Positions 1 through 8,573 of a stretch of 64,000 bases of DNA are shown here, piece by piece. The stretch lies in assembly GCF_000016665.1 (NCBI RefSeq), contig NC_009523.1:2914001-2978000 (forward strand), written 5' to 3'. The notes below the pieces were generated by a model that was given only the letters and a program-made list of their open reading frames with translations, was not told where the DNA came from and ran no database searches. A program made the position numbers and the translations under genes. Positions within the stretch are counted from its first letter, which is position 1; the number at the start of each line of letters is the position of its first letter. The DNA comes from Roseiflexus sp. RS-1. GTDB taxonomy: Bacteria; Chloroflexota; Chloroflexia; Chloroflexales; Roseiflexaceae.

Positions 1-416
1 TCATCGTCAAGTACATGGACATCATCGAGGATCAGCGCAAAATGTTCAGGCGCATCCGCAAATGCAAGCGCCACCTGGTGGATCATCTCCGCCAGCCCTT
101 GCGGGGTCGTTTCGGCGAGCCGCGCTGCGATACCCGGCGCTCCTGGGACAAAATCGGCAACGCTGTGGAGCAGGTAGTCGAGGAAGACGTGCGGATCGCG
201 ATCGGCGCTATCGAGGGTATACCAGGCAACCGGCATCGTGCGCTGCGCAACCCACTGCGCCAGCGCAGTCGTTTTCCCCCAGCCGGCGGGCGCAGCCAGC
301 GCAACGACGCGCTTGCTCCGGATGGCACGGTCAAGCTGCGCGAGAACGTTCGGTCGTTCGATCAGCGGTCGCGCCGACGTTGGAACAACGAGCTTCTGCT
401 GAAATCGCAGCGTCAT
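1..416 (-). CDS. LuxR/MalT-family STAND ATPase regulator, N-terminal part (runs off the window)
   Basis: The first 138 codons read leftward from an ATG at 416-414, so the 3' part lies outside the window. The protein opens with the stretch usual for MalT-like activators (QKLVVPTSARPLIERP), then a Walker A loop APAGWGKTT at residues 42-50, WYTLDSADRDPHVFLDYLL near 70-90, and a Walker B ALILDDVHVLDD at about 126-137. This is the NTPase module of large LuxR regulators that normally end in TPR repeats and a LuxR helix-turn-helix; that end cannot be seen here. A GGGAG ribosome site lies about 9 bases upstream, and a promoter (483-488/460-465) precedes it. The ligand and regulon are unknown. Confidence 0.85.
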   Translation of the reverse strand, partial: MTLRFQQKLVVPTSARPLIERPNVLAQLDRAIRSKRVVALAAPAGWGKTTALAQWVAQRTMPVAWYTLDSADRDPHVFLDYLLHSVADFVPGAPGIAARLAETTPQGLAEMIHQVALAFADAPEHFALILDDVHVLDD

Positions 417-459
417 GGCTTCGCTCCCTCACCGGGAATGACGATGTTCACGCATGGTA

Positions 460-488
460 ATCGTAGAAGGTCAAAGCAGAGTTGTCAA
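460..488 (-). promoter_or_regulatory. Sigma70-type promoter of the STAND regulator
   Basis: On the minus strand TTGACA (488-483) is followed by a 17-base spacer and TACGAT (465-460). The start codon at 416 would leave a leader of about 40 bases. Confidence 0.6.
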
Positions 489-544
489 TCTCATCGTAAC
501 TGTTTTTTGACAGGCTCCTGCATTCCGTAACCAGGATGTCATTT

Positions 545-574
545 TTGTCATCCTGTGTTCGCATCGGGTATGGT
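545..574 (+). promoter_or_regulatory. Probable promoter of the esterase / FG-GAP unit
   Basis: TTGTCA (545-550), an 18-base spacer and TATGGT (569-574) lie about 30 bases before the ATG at 605. Both boxes depart from consensus, so support is moderate. Confidence 0.35.
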
Positions 575-604
575 GCTCGCTATTCAAACACGAAAGGTAG
601 GCGG

Positions 605-1456
605 ATGAACCATCCTTTGCAATCTTCTCCTGCGTCGGCGCCGTTCGATGCCCGCAGCCGTTCGTTTGCCGTCTTTGCCGGCACGACCGGCGTCTTGTTG
701 ATCCACGGTTTTGGCGGTGATCCCACCGAAGTGTTGCCACTGGCTGCCGCCCTGATCCACGATGGTTACAGCGTTTATGCTCCGCTGCTTCCTGGTCATG
801 GAACGCTCCCCGATGCCCTGGCTGGCGTTCAATGGCAGCAGTGGGCAGAAGCGACTGCACACGGGTTCGCAGCATTGCGTCGGCGTTGTGACGATGTTGT
901 GGTTGTGGGATTCTCGATGGGCGGTCTGCTCGCGCTGATCCTGGCGGCGCATCTGCCGGTTGCACGCCTGGCAGTCCTGGCGCCAGCGCTCCGGTTGCGT
1001 GGTCAACTGCTGGTCAATCTGAGCAGTATCGCCAGACACGTCATTTCGTGGTACTATCCTCTTGCTGGCGCTGATTTCAGCGATCCGGAGTTGCGTGCTC
1101 TGCTGCGCAACCGCGTACCGGATGCAAATCTTGATGATCCGCTCGTTTGTGAACAGTTGCGTCGTATGGTGCGGGTACCCCTGGAGGCAGTACATCAACT
1201 GACCCTTGTGCAACGCTCGGCACGACGGCTTCTGCCTCGCGTCACCGCACCGACGCTGATTGTCCAGGGGCGGAACGATCAGACCGTCGATCCACGTTCG
1301 GCTGAACAGATTCTGCGACATATCGGATCTCTTGACCGTCAACTGATCTGGATGGAAGGGTATGGACATCAGTTGCTGGTCGGCGATGGCGGTGAACGCA
1401 CGGTTCGTACTATCATGGCATGGATTCAAAATGATAATGCCGGGAGGGGGATGTAA
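605..1456 (+). CDS. Alpha/beta hydrolase, carboxylesterase / monoacylglycerol lipase type
   Basis: This 283-residue protein is a probable cytoplasmic serine esterase. The oxyanion-hole motif HGFGG is at 34-38 and the nucleophile elbow GFSMGG puts Ser104 as the nucleophile. Asp225 in GRNDQTVDP and His255 in GYGHQ complete the triad. Size and motif spacing fit the Est30-like carboxylesterase group. The frame is open upstream to 536, but the ATG at 605 is preferred because AGGTAGG sits just before it and the first conserved strand begins near residue 21. The next gene starts 21 bases after the stop, so the two are probably co-transcribed. The substrate cannot be deduced. Confidence 0.85.
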   Translation: MNHPLQSSPASAPFDARSRSFAVFAGTTGVLLIHGFGGDPTEVLPLAAALIHDGYSVYAPLLPGHGTLPDALAGVQWQQWAEATAHGFAALRRRCDDVVVVGFSMGGLLALILAAHLPVARLAVLAPALRLRGQLLVNLSSIARHVISWYYPLAGADFSDPELRALLRNRVPDANLDDPLVCEQLRRMVRVPLEAVHQLTLVQRSARRLLPRVTAPTLIVQGRNDQTVDPRSAEQILRHIGSLDRQLIWMEGYGHQLLVGDGGERTVRTIMAWIQNDNAGRGM

Positions 1457-1477
1457 GTCTCCCGGAGATCGAGGAAA

Positions 1478-2845
1478 ATGCCCATGTTTGTCGATTATAG
1501 TCATCTGATCCGTCACAATCCGCCACGACTGCACTACGGCGTTGCTGTCGTCGATGTCGATGACGATGGCGTGTGGGAACTGTTTGTCGCCGGGTTCGAT
1601 GGCGCCAACCGGGTGCTCCGCTGGGATGGCGCCGGTTTCGTCGATATTGCTGACAACATCCTCGCCGATGCGCAGCGTCAGGCAATCGGAGTTGCTGCTG
1701 GCGATATTGATGGCGATGGTCGGGAAGAGATTTATGTGCTCAATACCGATACATTTGCCGGGCGCAAGCGCTTTGGCGATCGGCTGTTCGACTATCAGGA
1801 AACCGGTTGGGTCGATCTGTTCGAATTGCCGCAGAACCAGGAGGCGCTCAATCTCACCGCCGGTCGTTCGGTCGCGGTCGTTGATCGGCTTGGCGCCGGG
1901 CGCTATGGCTTCTTTGTTGCGAATTATGGCGGTCCGTTCCGCCTGTACGAACTGGATCGCTTCGGTGAAGTCCAGGACATGGCGAGCGCGGCGGGCATCA
2001 GTTTCACAACCGGTGGACGCGGCGTGATTGCGCTGCCGCTAGTGACGCCACGGATGGACATTTTCACGGTGAATGAGAATGGTCCCAACTTTCTCTTTGC
2101 CAACCGCGGCGATGGTACGTTCGAAGAGATCGCCCGCCGCGCCGGTCTGCCCGATCCGCACGAACATGGGCGCGGGGTCGCTGCTGGCGACTTCGACGAT
2201 GATGGTCGGTTCGATCTGGTATGTGGCAACTGGGAGGGTCCGCATCGCCTGTTTCTGCAAAAGTGGGATGGCTTGTTTGTCGATGCTGCGCCGCCGGACA
2301 TGGCTGAGCCGTCACGGGTCCGAACAGTGATTGCTGCCGACTTCGATAACGATGGGGAGTTGGAGATCTTTTTCAATAATATCGGTGAACCGAACCGCCT
2401 GTTTACCCGACGGAACGGGGGATGGACGAAGATCGATCCAGGCGACGCGCTCGAACCGGGAGGTCTGGGTACCGGCGCTGCGGTCGGCGACTTTGATGGC
2501 GATGGTCGACTCGAACTGCTGGTGAGTCACGGCGAAGCCGATCTGCAACCGCTCAGTCTGTACCGCACGATGCCAAACGATCATGCCTGGTTGCGGGTGA
2601 TGCCGCTGACCCGCGCTGGCGCACCGGCGCGCGGTGCAGTTGTCATACTGGAATCTGGCGGCAGGCGGCAACTGCGCACCATTGATGCTGGCAGCGGCTA
2701 TCTCTGTCAAATGGAAGCGGTAGCGCATTTCGGATTGGGTCGTGTGCGTACGGTCGATCGCATCGAGGTGCGCTGGCCCGACGGCGCCACTGTCACGATT
2801 CCATCGCCTGCGCCGAACCAGGTGCTGCGTGTGCCGCATCCGTAG
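1478..2845 (+). CDS. FG-GAP repeat protein with C-terminal ASPIC/UnbV domain (CRTAC1-like)
   Basis: The 455 residues form a probable seven-bladed propeller. Calcium-binding FG-GAP motifs of the form DxDxDGxxE recur as DVDDDGVWE, DIDGDGREE, DFDDDGRFD, DFDNDGELE and DFDGDGRLE. The last 80 residues match the ASPIC/UnbV domain, including GSGYLCQMEAVAHFGLG and VDRIEVRWPDG. Relatives are usually exported and bind calcium; here no clear signal peptide is seen at the chosen ATG, which is unusual. A CGAGGAAAATG context gives a reasonable ribosome site. It converges with the next gene across a 21-base gap. Function in the family is poorly known. Confidence 0.8.
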   Translation: MPMFVDYSHLIRHNPPRLHYGVAVVDVDDDGVWELFVAGFDGANRVLRWDGAGFVDIADNILADAQRQAIGVAAGDIDGDGREEIYVLNTDTFAGRKRFGDRLFDYQETGWVDLFELPQNQEALNLTAGRSVAVVDRLGAGRYGFFVANYGGPFRLYELDRFGEVQDMASAAGISFTTGGRGVIALPLVTPRMDIFTVNENGPNFLFANRGDGTFEEIARRAGLPDPHEHGRGVAAGDFDDDGRFDLVCGNWEGPHRLFLQKWDGLFVDAAPPDMAEPSRVRTVIAADFDNDGELEIFFNNIGEPNRLFTRRNGGWTKIDPGDALEPGGLGTGAAVGDFDGDGRLELLVSHGEADLQPLSLYRTMPNDHAWLRVMPLTRAGAPARGAVVILESGGRRQLRTIDAGSGYLCQMEAVAHFGLGRVRTVDRIEVRWPDGATVTIPSPAPNQVLRVPHP

Positions 2846-2866
2846 AAACGGCGGATGACGCCAGGA

Positions 2867-4072
2867 TTACGCGATTGTATCGATACTGCGCGCCAGTCCG
2901 ACAATCAGGCGCACACTGTTGTCGAGGTGCGCTGCGTCGAGCCTGGAGATATCATCGTTTCGTTCGTTCCGGTATGGAATGCGTCCATACCGATCAAGGC
3001 TTGCGATCCCCAGGGTGCGCAACCCTCGACGGCGCAACATGCCAGCGAGGGTGATTCCACGATAGGCGCGAGGGCGCGCGGTTGCCTGACCGCTATCGAC
3101 CACACGCGCCGTCAGGCGCAGTAACAGTGAGTCTGCCAGTCGCGGATGCAACGCTCCTTCCGCTGCCAGATAGCAGAGTTCACCACTGCCGATGCCATCG
3201 AGACCGACAAACAGGGTCTGCTGCGGTTCAAACGGATACCGACGCAGCAGATCGTTGATGCCGGCGGCGCTGCTGGCTGCACCGACTCCAATCATCCACA
3301 CCTCTGTATGCTGGAGGTCACGCAGGTGGGCTGCAGCGCATATCAGAGTCGCCAGCGCCCCGGCATAACTGATTGCGCCCGGTGTCGCCGGAGCGCGTTG
3401 CACAACCAGCGCAGCAATCCCCTGAACCAGAAGAGCGACAGCTGGCGCCGCCTGAGCATACCAGAGCCAGAGGCGCACTTCGAAGGAGAAGGGAGCGGCG
3501 GCGGCAATGCCAAGCGCCAGGAGCAGCGTCGCCGCAACAGTGCGCCCGATACGTCCGGTCAAACCGGAACCGAGCGCCAGCGCCCAATGCCCGACCGCTG
3601 GCGGTGAACAGAGCGGCGCCAGCACCACCAGACGCCAGCGCATCACGCCCTCGGCAGCGCGCGTAGCGATGACGTTCTGGCTGAGGATACGCCGGTTCAG
3701 GAACGCAGTATCGTACCACAGTGTCAGGACTGTCGCCCCACAACATGCGGCAAAGACAAGAATCGCCACCAGAGGCGTCCAGTAAAAACCGATAACCCCG
3801 GCGATTGCCAGCACCCCATAAACAATGCCATCGTAGTCTGGAGGATGCGACGCATGGTACGACTCGGCGGAGAGGCGTAACCCCGACTGGCGGAGACGCG
3901 CATCGAGAAAGGCTGCCGTCTTCGCCTCGCCAATCGATCCCGGAGGGCGTGGACCGATCGTTTCCACAATCTGTGCAGCGATCGCAAAGGGCGAGTCGAC
4001 GAGACGCCCTGTGGATTGACTCTCTGGTGCGCGGATCATGTCAGGTGCGGTCACGATCGAGTCTCGCTTCAT
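2867..4072 (-). CDS. M28 peptidase-like membrane protein, metal ligands apparently lost
   Basis: The 401-residue protein has an N-terminal segment like M28 aminopeptidases (IVETIGPRPPGSIGEAKTAAFL, shortened here to its key part GPRPPGS), then four to six hydrophobic segments between about 60 and 230, and a C-terminal M28-like part ending DDISRLDAAHLDNSVRLI. Where zinc peptidases carry His-x-Asp this protein reads APLCSP, and the Glu-Glu position reads GIGSGE, so the metal site looks absent. The frame extends to a TTG at 4093; the ATG at 4072 is preferred. It is probably a non-catalytic membrane relative; alternatively the alignment is by fold only. Its partner is unknown. Confidence 0.55.
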   Translation of the reverse strand: MKRDSIVTAPDMIRAPESQSTGRLVDSPFAIAAQIVETIGPRPPGSIGEAKTAAFLDARLRQSGLRLSAESYHASHPPDYDGIVYGVLAIAGVIGFYWTPLVAILVFAACCGATVLTLWYDTAFLNRRILSQNVIATRAAEGVMRWRLVVLAPLCSPPAVGHWALALGSGLTGRIGRTVAATLLLALGIAAAAPFSFEVRLWLWYAQAAPAVALLVQGIAALVVQRAPATPGAISYAGALATLICAAAHLRDLQHTEVWMIGVGAASSAAGINDLLRRYPFEPQQTLFVGLDGIGSGELCYLAAEGALHPRLADSLLLRLTARVVDSGQATARPRAYRGITLAGMLRRRGLRTLGIASLDRYGRIPYRNERNDDISRLDAAHLDNSVRLIVGLARSIDTIA

Positions 4073-4143
4073 CAATGATGCCCCGGTACACAAGAGGTAC
4101 CTGCCAGGTGTAGGACTATCGGCTTATTGCAGAATCGTCCCGC

Positions 4144-4245
4144 ATGTGCCATGATGTGGATGAAACGAGTGAACCTCTGGCGTTCCAGCTTCAACATGTA
4201 CAGGAGGTGCACCCAGTGTTGCGCAGCTTCTTCTACAAAGACTGA
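4144..4245 (+). CDS. Possible 33-residue peptide, unrecognised
   Basis: An ATG-to-TGA frame lies in the gap between two minus-strand genes. Its product begins MCHDVDETSEP and ends RSFFYKD. There is no good ribosome site before the ATG. An internal GTG at 4216 has AGGAGGTG seven bases upstream and would give only nine residues. A terminator-like hairpin follows the stop by ten bases. It may be a true small gene, a short RNA, or the tail of a decayed gene; nothing identifies a function. Confidence 0.25.
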   Translation: MCHDVDETSEPLAFQLQHVQEVHPVLRSFFYKD

Positions 4246-4255
4246 CGCAGGGCGG

Positions 4256-4290
4256 ACCTTTGAGGCGATGCCTCAAAGGTTCTTTCTTTA
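4256..4290 (+). terminator. Rho-independent terminator on the + strand
   Basis: A perfect 11-bp stem, ACCTTTGAGGC (4256-4266) and GCCTCAAAGGT (4270-4280), has a three-base loop and is followed by TCTTTCTTTA. The T-rich tail is only on the + side, so it ends a transcript from 4.1-4.25 kb rather than the flanking minus-strand genes. Confidence 0.65.
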
Positions 4291-4292
4291 TC

Positions 4293-6674
4293 TCAGGGAA
4301 GTTCTTCGCCGTACCGCCAGCGGTAGTAGTGACGTCCGACATTGCCCATTTCGACCCGCCATCCGGCTGGATTGTCAGGCACATACGTCAGTGTTCTGCG
4401 CTCGAACAACTGGATCAGCACATCACGCTCAACCCCGCCGATGCGCACTCGTGCCCAGAAGGGTTCACTGATCGGGTACCCTACAACAAACAACCAGTCG
4501 AACAAACGGTCATTGCGTAACCGCCCCTGTTCGTAGACCATCCCCCGCGCATTGAGGTAATCCCAAAAGACTGCCGGAATGTTGTGCCCTGACTCCGCGA
4601 TATAGCGAGCAAAGCGCGTCTCGCTGCGCACCGGTCCGGCATAGTCGCCCACCTGCCCCTGGCGATCAATGGTCTGGCGTGGCGCCTGCCCCGTGCGATC
4701 CGGCGCCGTCTGCGTTATGACGGCGGCGAAACTGGCGTACAGCGGCGCGTTGGGATCGTCGGCGTCGCCAGCAACCGGAATGCCTGCCGGTTCGCGTTGC
4801 ACGAATTCGTTCGCTCCGATCTGCATGCGCCCCGTCACCAGTTCCATCACCAGCAAACCGGAGGTGACAAACCAGGGACTGGAACGATCTCCGAACGGAT
4901 CGTTCAGTTCCATGCGTCCCTTATCGAAATACTGCACCTGCCGCAAGCCGCTTGCCGCCTGCTGATACTGCTCGGCGCGCGCCATCAAGCCACGCGGTCC
5001 CCAGAGCCAGCTGCGCTGTACTCTACCGCTGGCAACGACCCGATCCGTGCGCTGCCAGAGTTGGTCGAACGCTACATCGGCAAAACCGACCAGCGGACCG
5101 TTGAGCAACGCGCGCGTTGATCCATCTTCAGCGCCGTTGGGCGCACCACCTTCAAAGGCGCCCGGCGCTGGGGTTCCGGTCGGAGTCGGTGTGCGATCGG
5201 TGAATGGAGCGACGGTTGGCGTTGGTGCTCCGGGCGCAGGCAGTACAGCGGGTTGTGGCGCACGCCCGCACTCTTCATCTGGAATGCAAAGTTGCAGGAT
5301 CAGATCGTAGCGGATGAACTGATTGCCGAGATCGCCGTTATTCTTGATCTGGACATAGTAGAACCCATCCACCTGCGGCACAAAGCGGATCTGCGAATCG
5401 AGCGATCCAGCAATGTCGTCGCTGAAGTCGAGGAGACGACTGCCATCGCGGTCGAACAAATACATCACCGTATCGGCGCCCGCCTGGGTTTGATTGTTGA
5501 AATCCGGCGTGTTACGGTAGGGGCGCGTGTCGGTGTAGATGTAGTACACTTTGCCCGCTTTCCCGAAGAACCTGACCCAATCGGCGTCGCCTGTCGGACA
5601 GAGTCGGCGCCCTGGTTGAATTTCGTTCGGCAGGATCAGTTTCGCCTGCTCCGGCAAGCCATCGTCTTCGTACAGATCGCGGCAAACTTCGCCGACCACC
5701 ACAGGCGTCGGACCGTAACTCTCCGAACGGACGACAAAGACATAGGTGCGATTGCCGCCGCCGATGCTCAGCGTATCACGCACACGAACATAGTAGATTC
5801 CATCGCGCGGCGCGCGCCACGACTGAATGCGCGGCTTGATGTCCTTCGGGTCGGGGCGAGCCGGGTCGCGGTTGAAGAAATCATCGTTGAACGCCAGACG
5901 CTGACCATTCTCGTCATACAGTTCGAGCGACAGATCGAGACCGGCGTCCATCCGCTCGATATCGATCGTGTAGACCTTGCCGCCGACCCCGCCAAAGCGG
6001 AACCAGTCCTCATCGCCGATCTCACAGATGCCATGGGTGACTGGTGAGTCGATCAGCACCAGACGCGCGCTGCCACGATCATTTCCCGGATCGCGCACAC
6101 CTTCCGGGCATACAGGTCCCGGCGTTGGCGTCGGACCCGGCGTGCGCGTCGGCGTCGGCGACACTGTCGGCGACAGCGTGGGTGTGGCAGTTGCCCCGCC
6201 TACAGTAATCACAAACGTGCCAAAGGTGTTGGTGCTCACATTGCGCACGCCAGACGTCGAGTTGTACGAGCCGGCTGCCGTTACCAGCAGGTTGTTATAG
6301 GTTCCCGGTGCAGCGGTGCTACTGATGCTCAATTGCAGGGTAAACGTTGTGCTCGTACCGCCGGGTACATTATTTGGCAGTTGAATAACACCCGGTGAAC
6401 TCACCGTCACACCAGACGGAACATTCGCTGTTGTGATCGTGAACGACGTATTCGGACTGGCGGCAGTGGCATCGTTGATATTGTTCGTAAGTTGAAACGT
6501 CAGGGTGATGATCGAACCGACATCGCCCTGCGGCGGTGGTCCGATCTGGGCAAGTAGAATAACCTGTTGGGCGCGAACGATGGTGAGAGGAACACCAACC
6601 ACAATCGCCAGAAGCGTTCCGAGCAGTGCCAGCGTCAGTGCTGGTTTGTGCCGGGGCGTAGACCGATTGCTCAC
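4293..6674 (-). CDS. Secreted PPC-domain protein with Thr/Pro linkers
   Basis: The 793-residue protein begins with a signal peptide (basic start, hydrophobic core at about 12-32, cut near VRA-QQ). A beta-sandwich of CARDB/DUF11 type spans about 40-155, followed by a linker of TPT/SPTPTRTPGPTPTP. Two PPC (pre-peptidase C-terminal) modules follow at about 200-310 and 335-465; each has the EDDWFRF/DADWVRF strand and the ending YYVRVRD or YYVQIKN. After a second Pro-rich linker comes a roughly 270-residue C-terminal domain that I do not recognise, though it is common in this kind of Chloroflexota exoprotein. No protease domain is visible, so it is probably a cell-surface or sheath protein. Confidence 0.75.
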   Translation of the reverse strand: MSNRSTPRHKPALTLALLGTLLAIVVGVPLTIVRAQQVILLAQIGPPPQGDVGSIITLTFQLTNNINDATAASPNTSFTITTANVPSGVTVSSPGVIQLPNNVPGGTSTTFTLQLSISSTAAPGTYNNLLVTAAGSYNSTSGVRNVSTNTFGTFVITVGGATATPTLSPTVSPTPTRTPGPTPTPGPVCPEGVRDPGNDRGSARLVLIDSPVTHGICEIGDEDWFRFGGVGGKVYTIDIERMDAGLDLSLELYDENGQRLAFNDDFFNRDPARPDPKDIKPRIQSWRAPRDGIYYVRVRDTLSIGGGNRTYVFVVRSESYGPTPVVVGEVCRDLYEDDGLPEQAKLILPNEIQPGRRLCPTGDADWVRFFGKAGKVYYIYTDTRPYRNTPDFNNQTQAGADTVMYLFDRDGSRLLDFSDDIAGSLDSQIRFVPQVDGFYYVQIKNNGDLGNQFIRYDLILQLCIPDEECGRAPQPAVLPAPGAPTPTVAPFTDRTPTPTGTPAPGAFEGGAPNGAEDGSTRALLNGPLVGFADVAFDQLWQRTDRVVASGRVQRSWLWGPRGLMARAEQYQQAASGLRQVQYFDKGRMELNDPFGDRSSPWFVTSGLLVMELVTGRMQIGANEFVQREPAGIPVAGDADDPNAPLYASFAAVITQTAPDRTGQAPRQTIDRQGQVGDYAGPVRSETRFARYIAESGHNIPAVFWDYLNARGMVYEQGRLRNDRLFDWLFVVGYPISEPFWARVRIGGVERDVLIQLFERRTLTYVPDNPAGWRVEMGNVGRHYYRWRYGEELP

Positions 6675-6710
6675 GAGAACGTATCTCCAACCACGATGGT
6701 CGTAACCTCT

Positions 6711-6719
6711 GCCATTATA
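6711..6719 (-). promoter_or_regulatory. Extended -10 promoter of the PPC-domain gene
   Basis: The minus strand reads TGGTATAAT, with TATAAT at 6719-6714, about 40 bases before the start at 6674. There is no good -35 box at the usual distance; the TG dinucleotide suits an extended -10 promoter. Confidence 0.45.
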
Positions 6720-6726
6720 CCACCTT

Positions 6727-6779
6727 CGCCTGCCCGCCTGGAGAGGTGCAGTGCTGCAGTCCTTCCAGGCGGGCAGGCG
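6727..6779. repeat. 16-bp inverted repeat between aroF and the PPC-domain gene
   Basis: CGCCTGCCCGCCTGGA (6727-6742) is the exact reverse complement of TCCAGGCGGGCAGGCG (6764-6779), with a 21-base loop. No T-run follows on either strand, so it is not a typical intrinsic terminator. It may still help to end aroF transcription or insulate the promoter next to it. Confidence 0.6.
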
Positions 6780-6800
6780 TCCGCTTCATTCAGCCGCGCA

Positions 6801-7952
6801 TCAATGTGCAACCAACACGTGACTCTTCCGTCCAAGCAATCCGGCAAGCGCGGTCATCTGCGGCATCAATGCGGCAAAGTTTTCGCATGTGAGCGACTGT
6901 CCGCCGTCCGAGGTGGCGCGATCCGGATCGGGATGCACTTCGATCATAACGCCATCGGCGCCGGCGGCGAGTGATGCCAGCGCAAGCGGCGGCACCAGGT
7001 ACCACTTGCCCGTGCCATGCGACGGATCGGCAATCACCGGCAGGTGACTGCAGCGTTTGGCGAGCGCCACAGCGTTCAGGTCCATCGTGTTGCGCGTTGC
7101 TGTCTCGAATGTGCGAATGCCGCGTTCGCAGAGAATGACGTTCGGGTTGCCCTGCGCAATAATGTATTCGGCGGAGAGCAGCCATTCCTCGATCGTCGCC
7201 GACATCCCGCGTTTGAGCAGCACCGGTTTTCCGCTGCGACCGGCTTCTTCCAGCAACTGAAAGTTCTGCATATTGCGCGCCCCGATCTGGAGCACATCGG
7301 CGTAGCGTGCCACCAGTTCGACATCGGTCGGCGTCATCACTTCCGTCACGATGGGCAATCCTGTTTCGGCGCGCGCCAGCGCCAGCAGTCGTAACCCTTC
7401 CTCGCCCAAACCGCGAAAGGTGTAGGGAGAGGATCGCGGTTTGAAGGCGCCGCCGCGCAGCATGTGAGCGCCCGCTTCGCGCACTGCGAACGCAGTCGCC
7501 ATAATCTGCGCTTCGCTTTCAACAGCGCATGGTCCGGCAATCACCACGAACGAACCTCCGCCAACGGCGACATCGCCAACCTGGACGATGGTATCCGGGG
7601 GGTGGAACTCACGCGCAGCCAGTTTGTACGGTCGCGTGATGCGCACTGCTTCCTGGACGCCCGGAAAGCGCTCGAGTTCTTCGCGCAACGTCGGCGGAAT
7701 CGCTGCTCCGATGACGCCAACGATGTTCCGCTCCTCACCGTAGGTGACGCTCCCCTTGAGACCGTGCTCCTGGATGCGCGTCAGGACTGCGTTCAACTCC
7801 TCTTCGGTCGCGGTGCTCCGCATGACGACGATCATGGACACATTCTCCTTTGCTAGCGGCAACAGTTGTTCGATAAACGATGAACGATGTTCAGGCGGCA
7901 GCGCCAGGCGAAGGCGCGGCCGGACGATGACATCGAGTTCTAGCGTGGTCAT
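6801..7952 (-). CDS. aroF: 3-deoxy-7-phosphoheptulonate synthase (DAHP synthase, type I-beta)
   Basis: Joins phosphoenolpyruvate and erythrose 4-phosphate in the first step of the shikimate pathway. The catalytic barrel shows [52 protein letters not shown] and DPSHGTG, with a C-terminal metal-site region. In front is a ferredoxin-like regulatory domain (about residues 40-110), the type known from Thermotoga maritima and used there for Tyr/Phe feedback. The 383-residue start at 7952 has GGAAGGAG six bases upstream. An internal ATG at 7835 (Met40) also has AAAGGAG, and it matches the usual family start (MIVV). aroH lies just upstream on the same strand but a terminator hairpin separates them. 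Confidence 0.95.
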   Translation of the reverse strand: MTTLELDVIVRPRLRLALPPEHRSSFIEQLLPLAKENVSMIVVMRSTATEEELNAVLTRIQEHGLKGSVTYGEERNIVGVIGAAIPPTLREELERFPGVQEAVRITRPYKLAAREFHPPDTIVQVGDVAVGGGSFVVIAGPCAVESEAQIMATAFAVREAGAHMLRGGAFKPRSSPYTFRGLGEEGLRLLALARAETGLPIVTEVMTPTDVELVARYADVLQIGARNMQNFQLLEEAGRSGKPVLLKRGMSATIEEWLLSAEYIIAQGNPNVILCERGIRTFETATRNTMDLNAVALAKRCSHLPVIADPSHGTGKWYLVPPLALASLAAGADGVMIEVHPDPDRATSDGGQSLTCENFAALMPQMTALAGLLGRKSHVLVAH

Positions 7953-8069
7953 GGCATGCTCCTTCCGGTGGCTCGTGCAGAATAGACCGACTTGTCTCGT
8001 TTCTTAACCCCTACGTGCCCTGCCTGTTCTGTGGCTTGCGCCTCTCGACCTGCTCACCCTGATGTCCAT

Positions 8070-8100
8070 AAAAAACAGCGGAGGAAACTCCACCGCTGTT
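8070..8100 (-). terminator. Intrinsic terminator directly after aroH, before aroF
   Basis: Reading leftward, AACAGCGG pairs with CCGCTGTT; after one mismatch GGA pairs with TCC, and six T follow (8075-8070). The hairpin begins at the base after the aroH stop codon. It would uncouple aroF from aroH, or let only part of the transcripts through. Confidence 0.7.
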
Positions 8101-8499
8101 TCATTGCCCTGATGTCTCTGCTGGCGCCTGGATCGCGCTCCGATCGGGACGCAACGTATGTGCGCCACGGATGTACACATGAACGATCTCTTCCGCCCGC
8201 CGCGTGGTATTCCAGTGGATCAGCACGCGAATGCAGCGTGGCAGACTACCGGGAACCGCCATTTCGTGCGTACAGAGCAGCGCAGCGTCGAGCCAGCCGA
8301 GTTCACGCGCGGCAACCGCCGGGAATTCCGCAGTCAGGTCGGGCGTGGTGCTGAAGATGGCGCTGGCGATGTCCTCTGGACGCACGCCGTTTGCGGCAAT
8401 GATGCGCTGCAACAGGTCACGTGTTGCTTCGAGGATCGCCTCGCGCGTGTTTTCGTCACAGGTGGTTGCGCCGCGAATGCCACGACAGACGATCGTCAT
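8101..8499 (-). CDS. aroH: Chorismate mutase, AroH type
   Basis: Converts chorismate to prephenate, the branch leading to Phe and Tyr. At 132 residues it matches the Bacillus-type trimeric mutase. Visible active-site motifs are the N-terminal RGIRGAT (Arg), DLTAEFPA (Glu), the Arg in [10 protein letters not shown], and the closing Tyr/Arg segment [18 protein letters not shown] lies about six bases before the ATG. It is the first structural gene after the aromatic attenuator (8512-8654), so its transcription should depend on charging of the aromatic tRNAs. A terminator follows its stop at once. Confidence 0.93.
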   Translation of the reverse strand: MTIVCRGIRGATTCDENTREAILEATRDLLQRIIAANGVRPEDIASAIFSTTPDLTAEFPAVAARELGWLDAALLCTHEMAVPGSLPRCIRVLIHWNTTRRAEEIVHVYIRGAHTLRPDRSAIQAPAETSGQ

Positions 8500-8511
8500 A
8501 CGTTGCTCCCT

Positions 8512-8553
8512 GAAAAATCAAGAAGGCGTGGAGCCTGTTGCTCCACGCCTTCT
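8512..8553 (-). terminator. Terminator (3:4 hairpin) of the aro attenuator
   Basis: Reading leftward, AGAAGGCGTGGAGC (8553-8540) pairs perfectly over 14 bp with GCTCCACGCCTTCT (8534-8521) around the loop AACAG. TGATTTTTC follows, with five T at 8516-8512. It stands between the leader peptide and aroH. Its left arm can instead pair over 13 positions (8549-8537) with 8592-8580 inside the leader coding region, the antiterminator. Confidence 0.88.
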
Positions 8554-8573
8554 GAGTTCCAGTATCCTAAACG

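Noticed and set aside
15-530. A 171-residue + strand frame at the window start
   Set aside because: The minus strand over 1-416 encodes Walker A and B motifs of a STAND regulator; the + frame is its shadow.
5253-6047. A 264-residue + strand frame opposite the PPC protein
   Set aside because: Lacks motifs; the minus-strand PPC repeats and signal peptide are clear.
8028-8069. A second aromatic leader peptide before aroF
   Set aside because: The short frame beginning at 8071 encodes mostly Arg, Ser and Gly and has no aromatic run or alternate hairpins.
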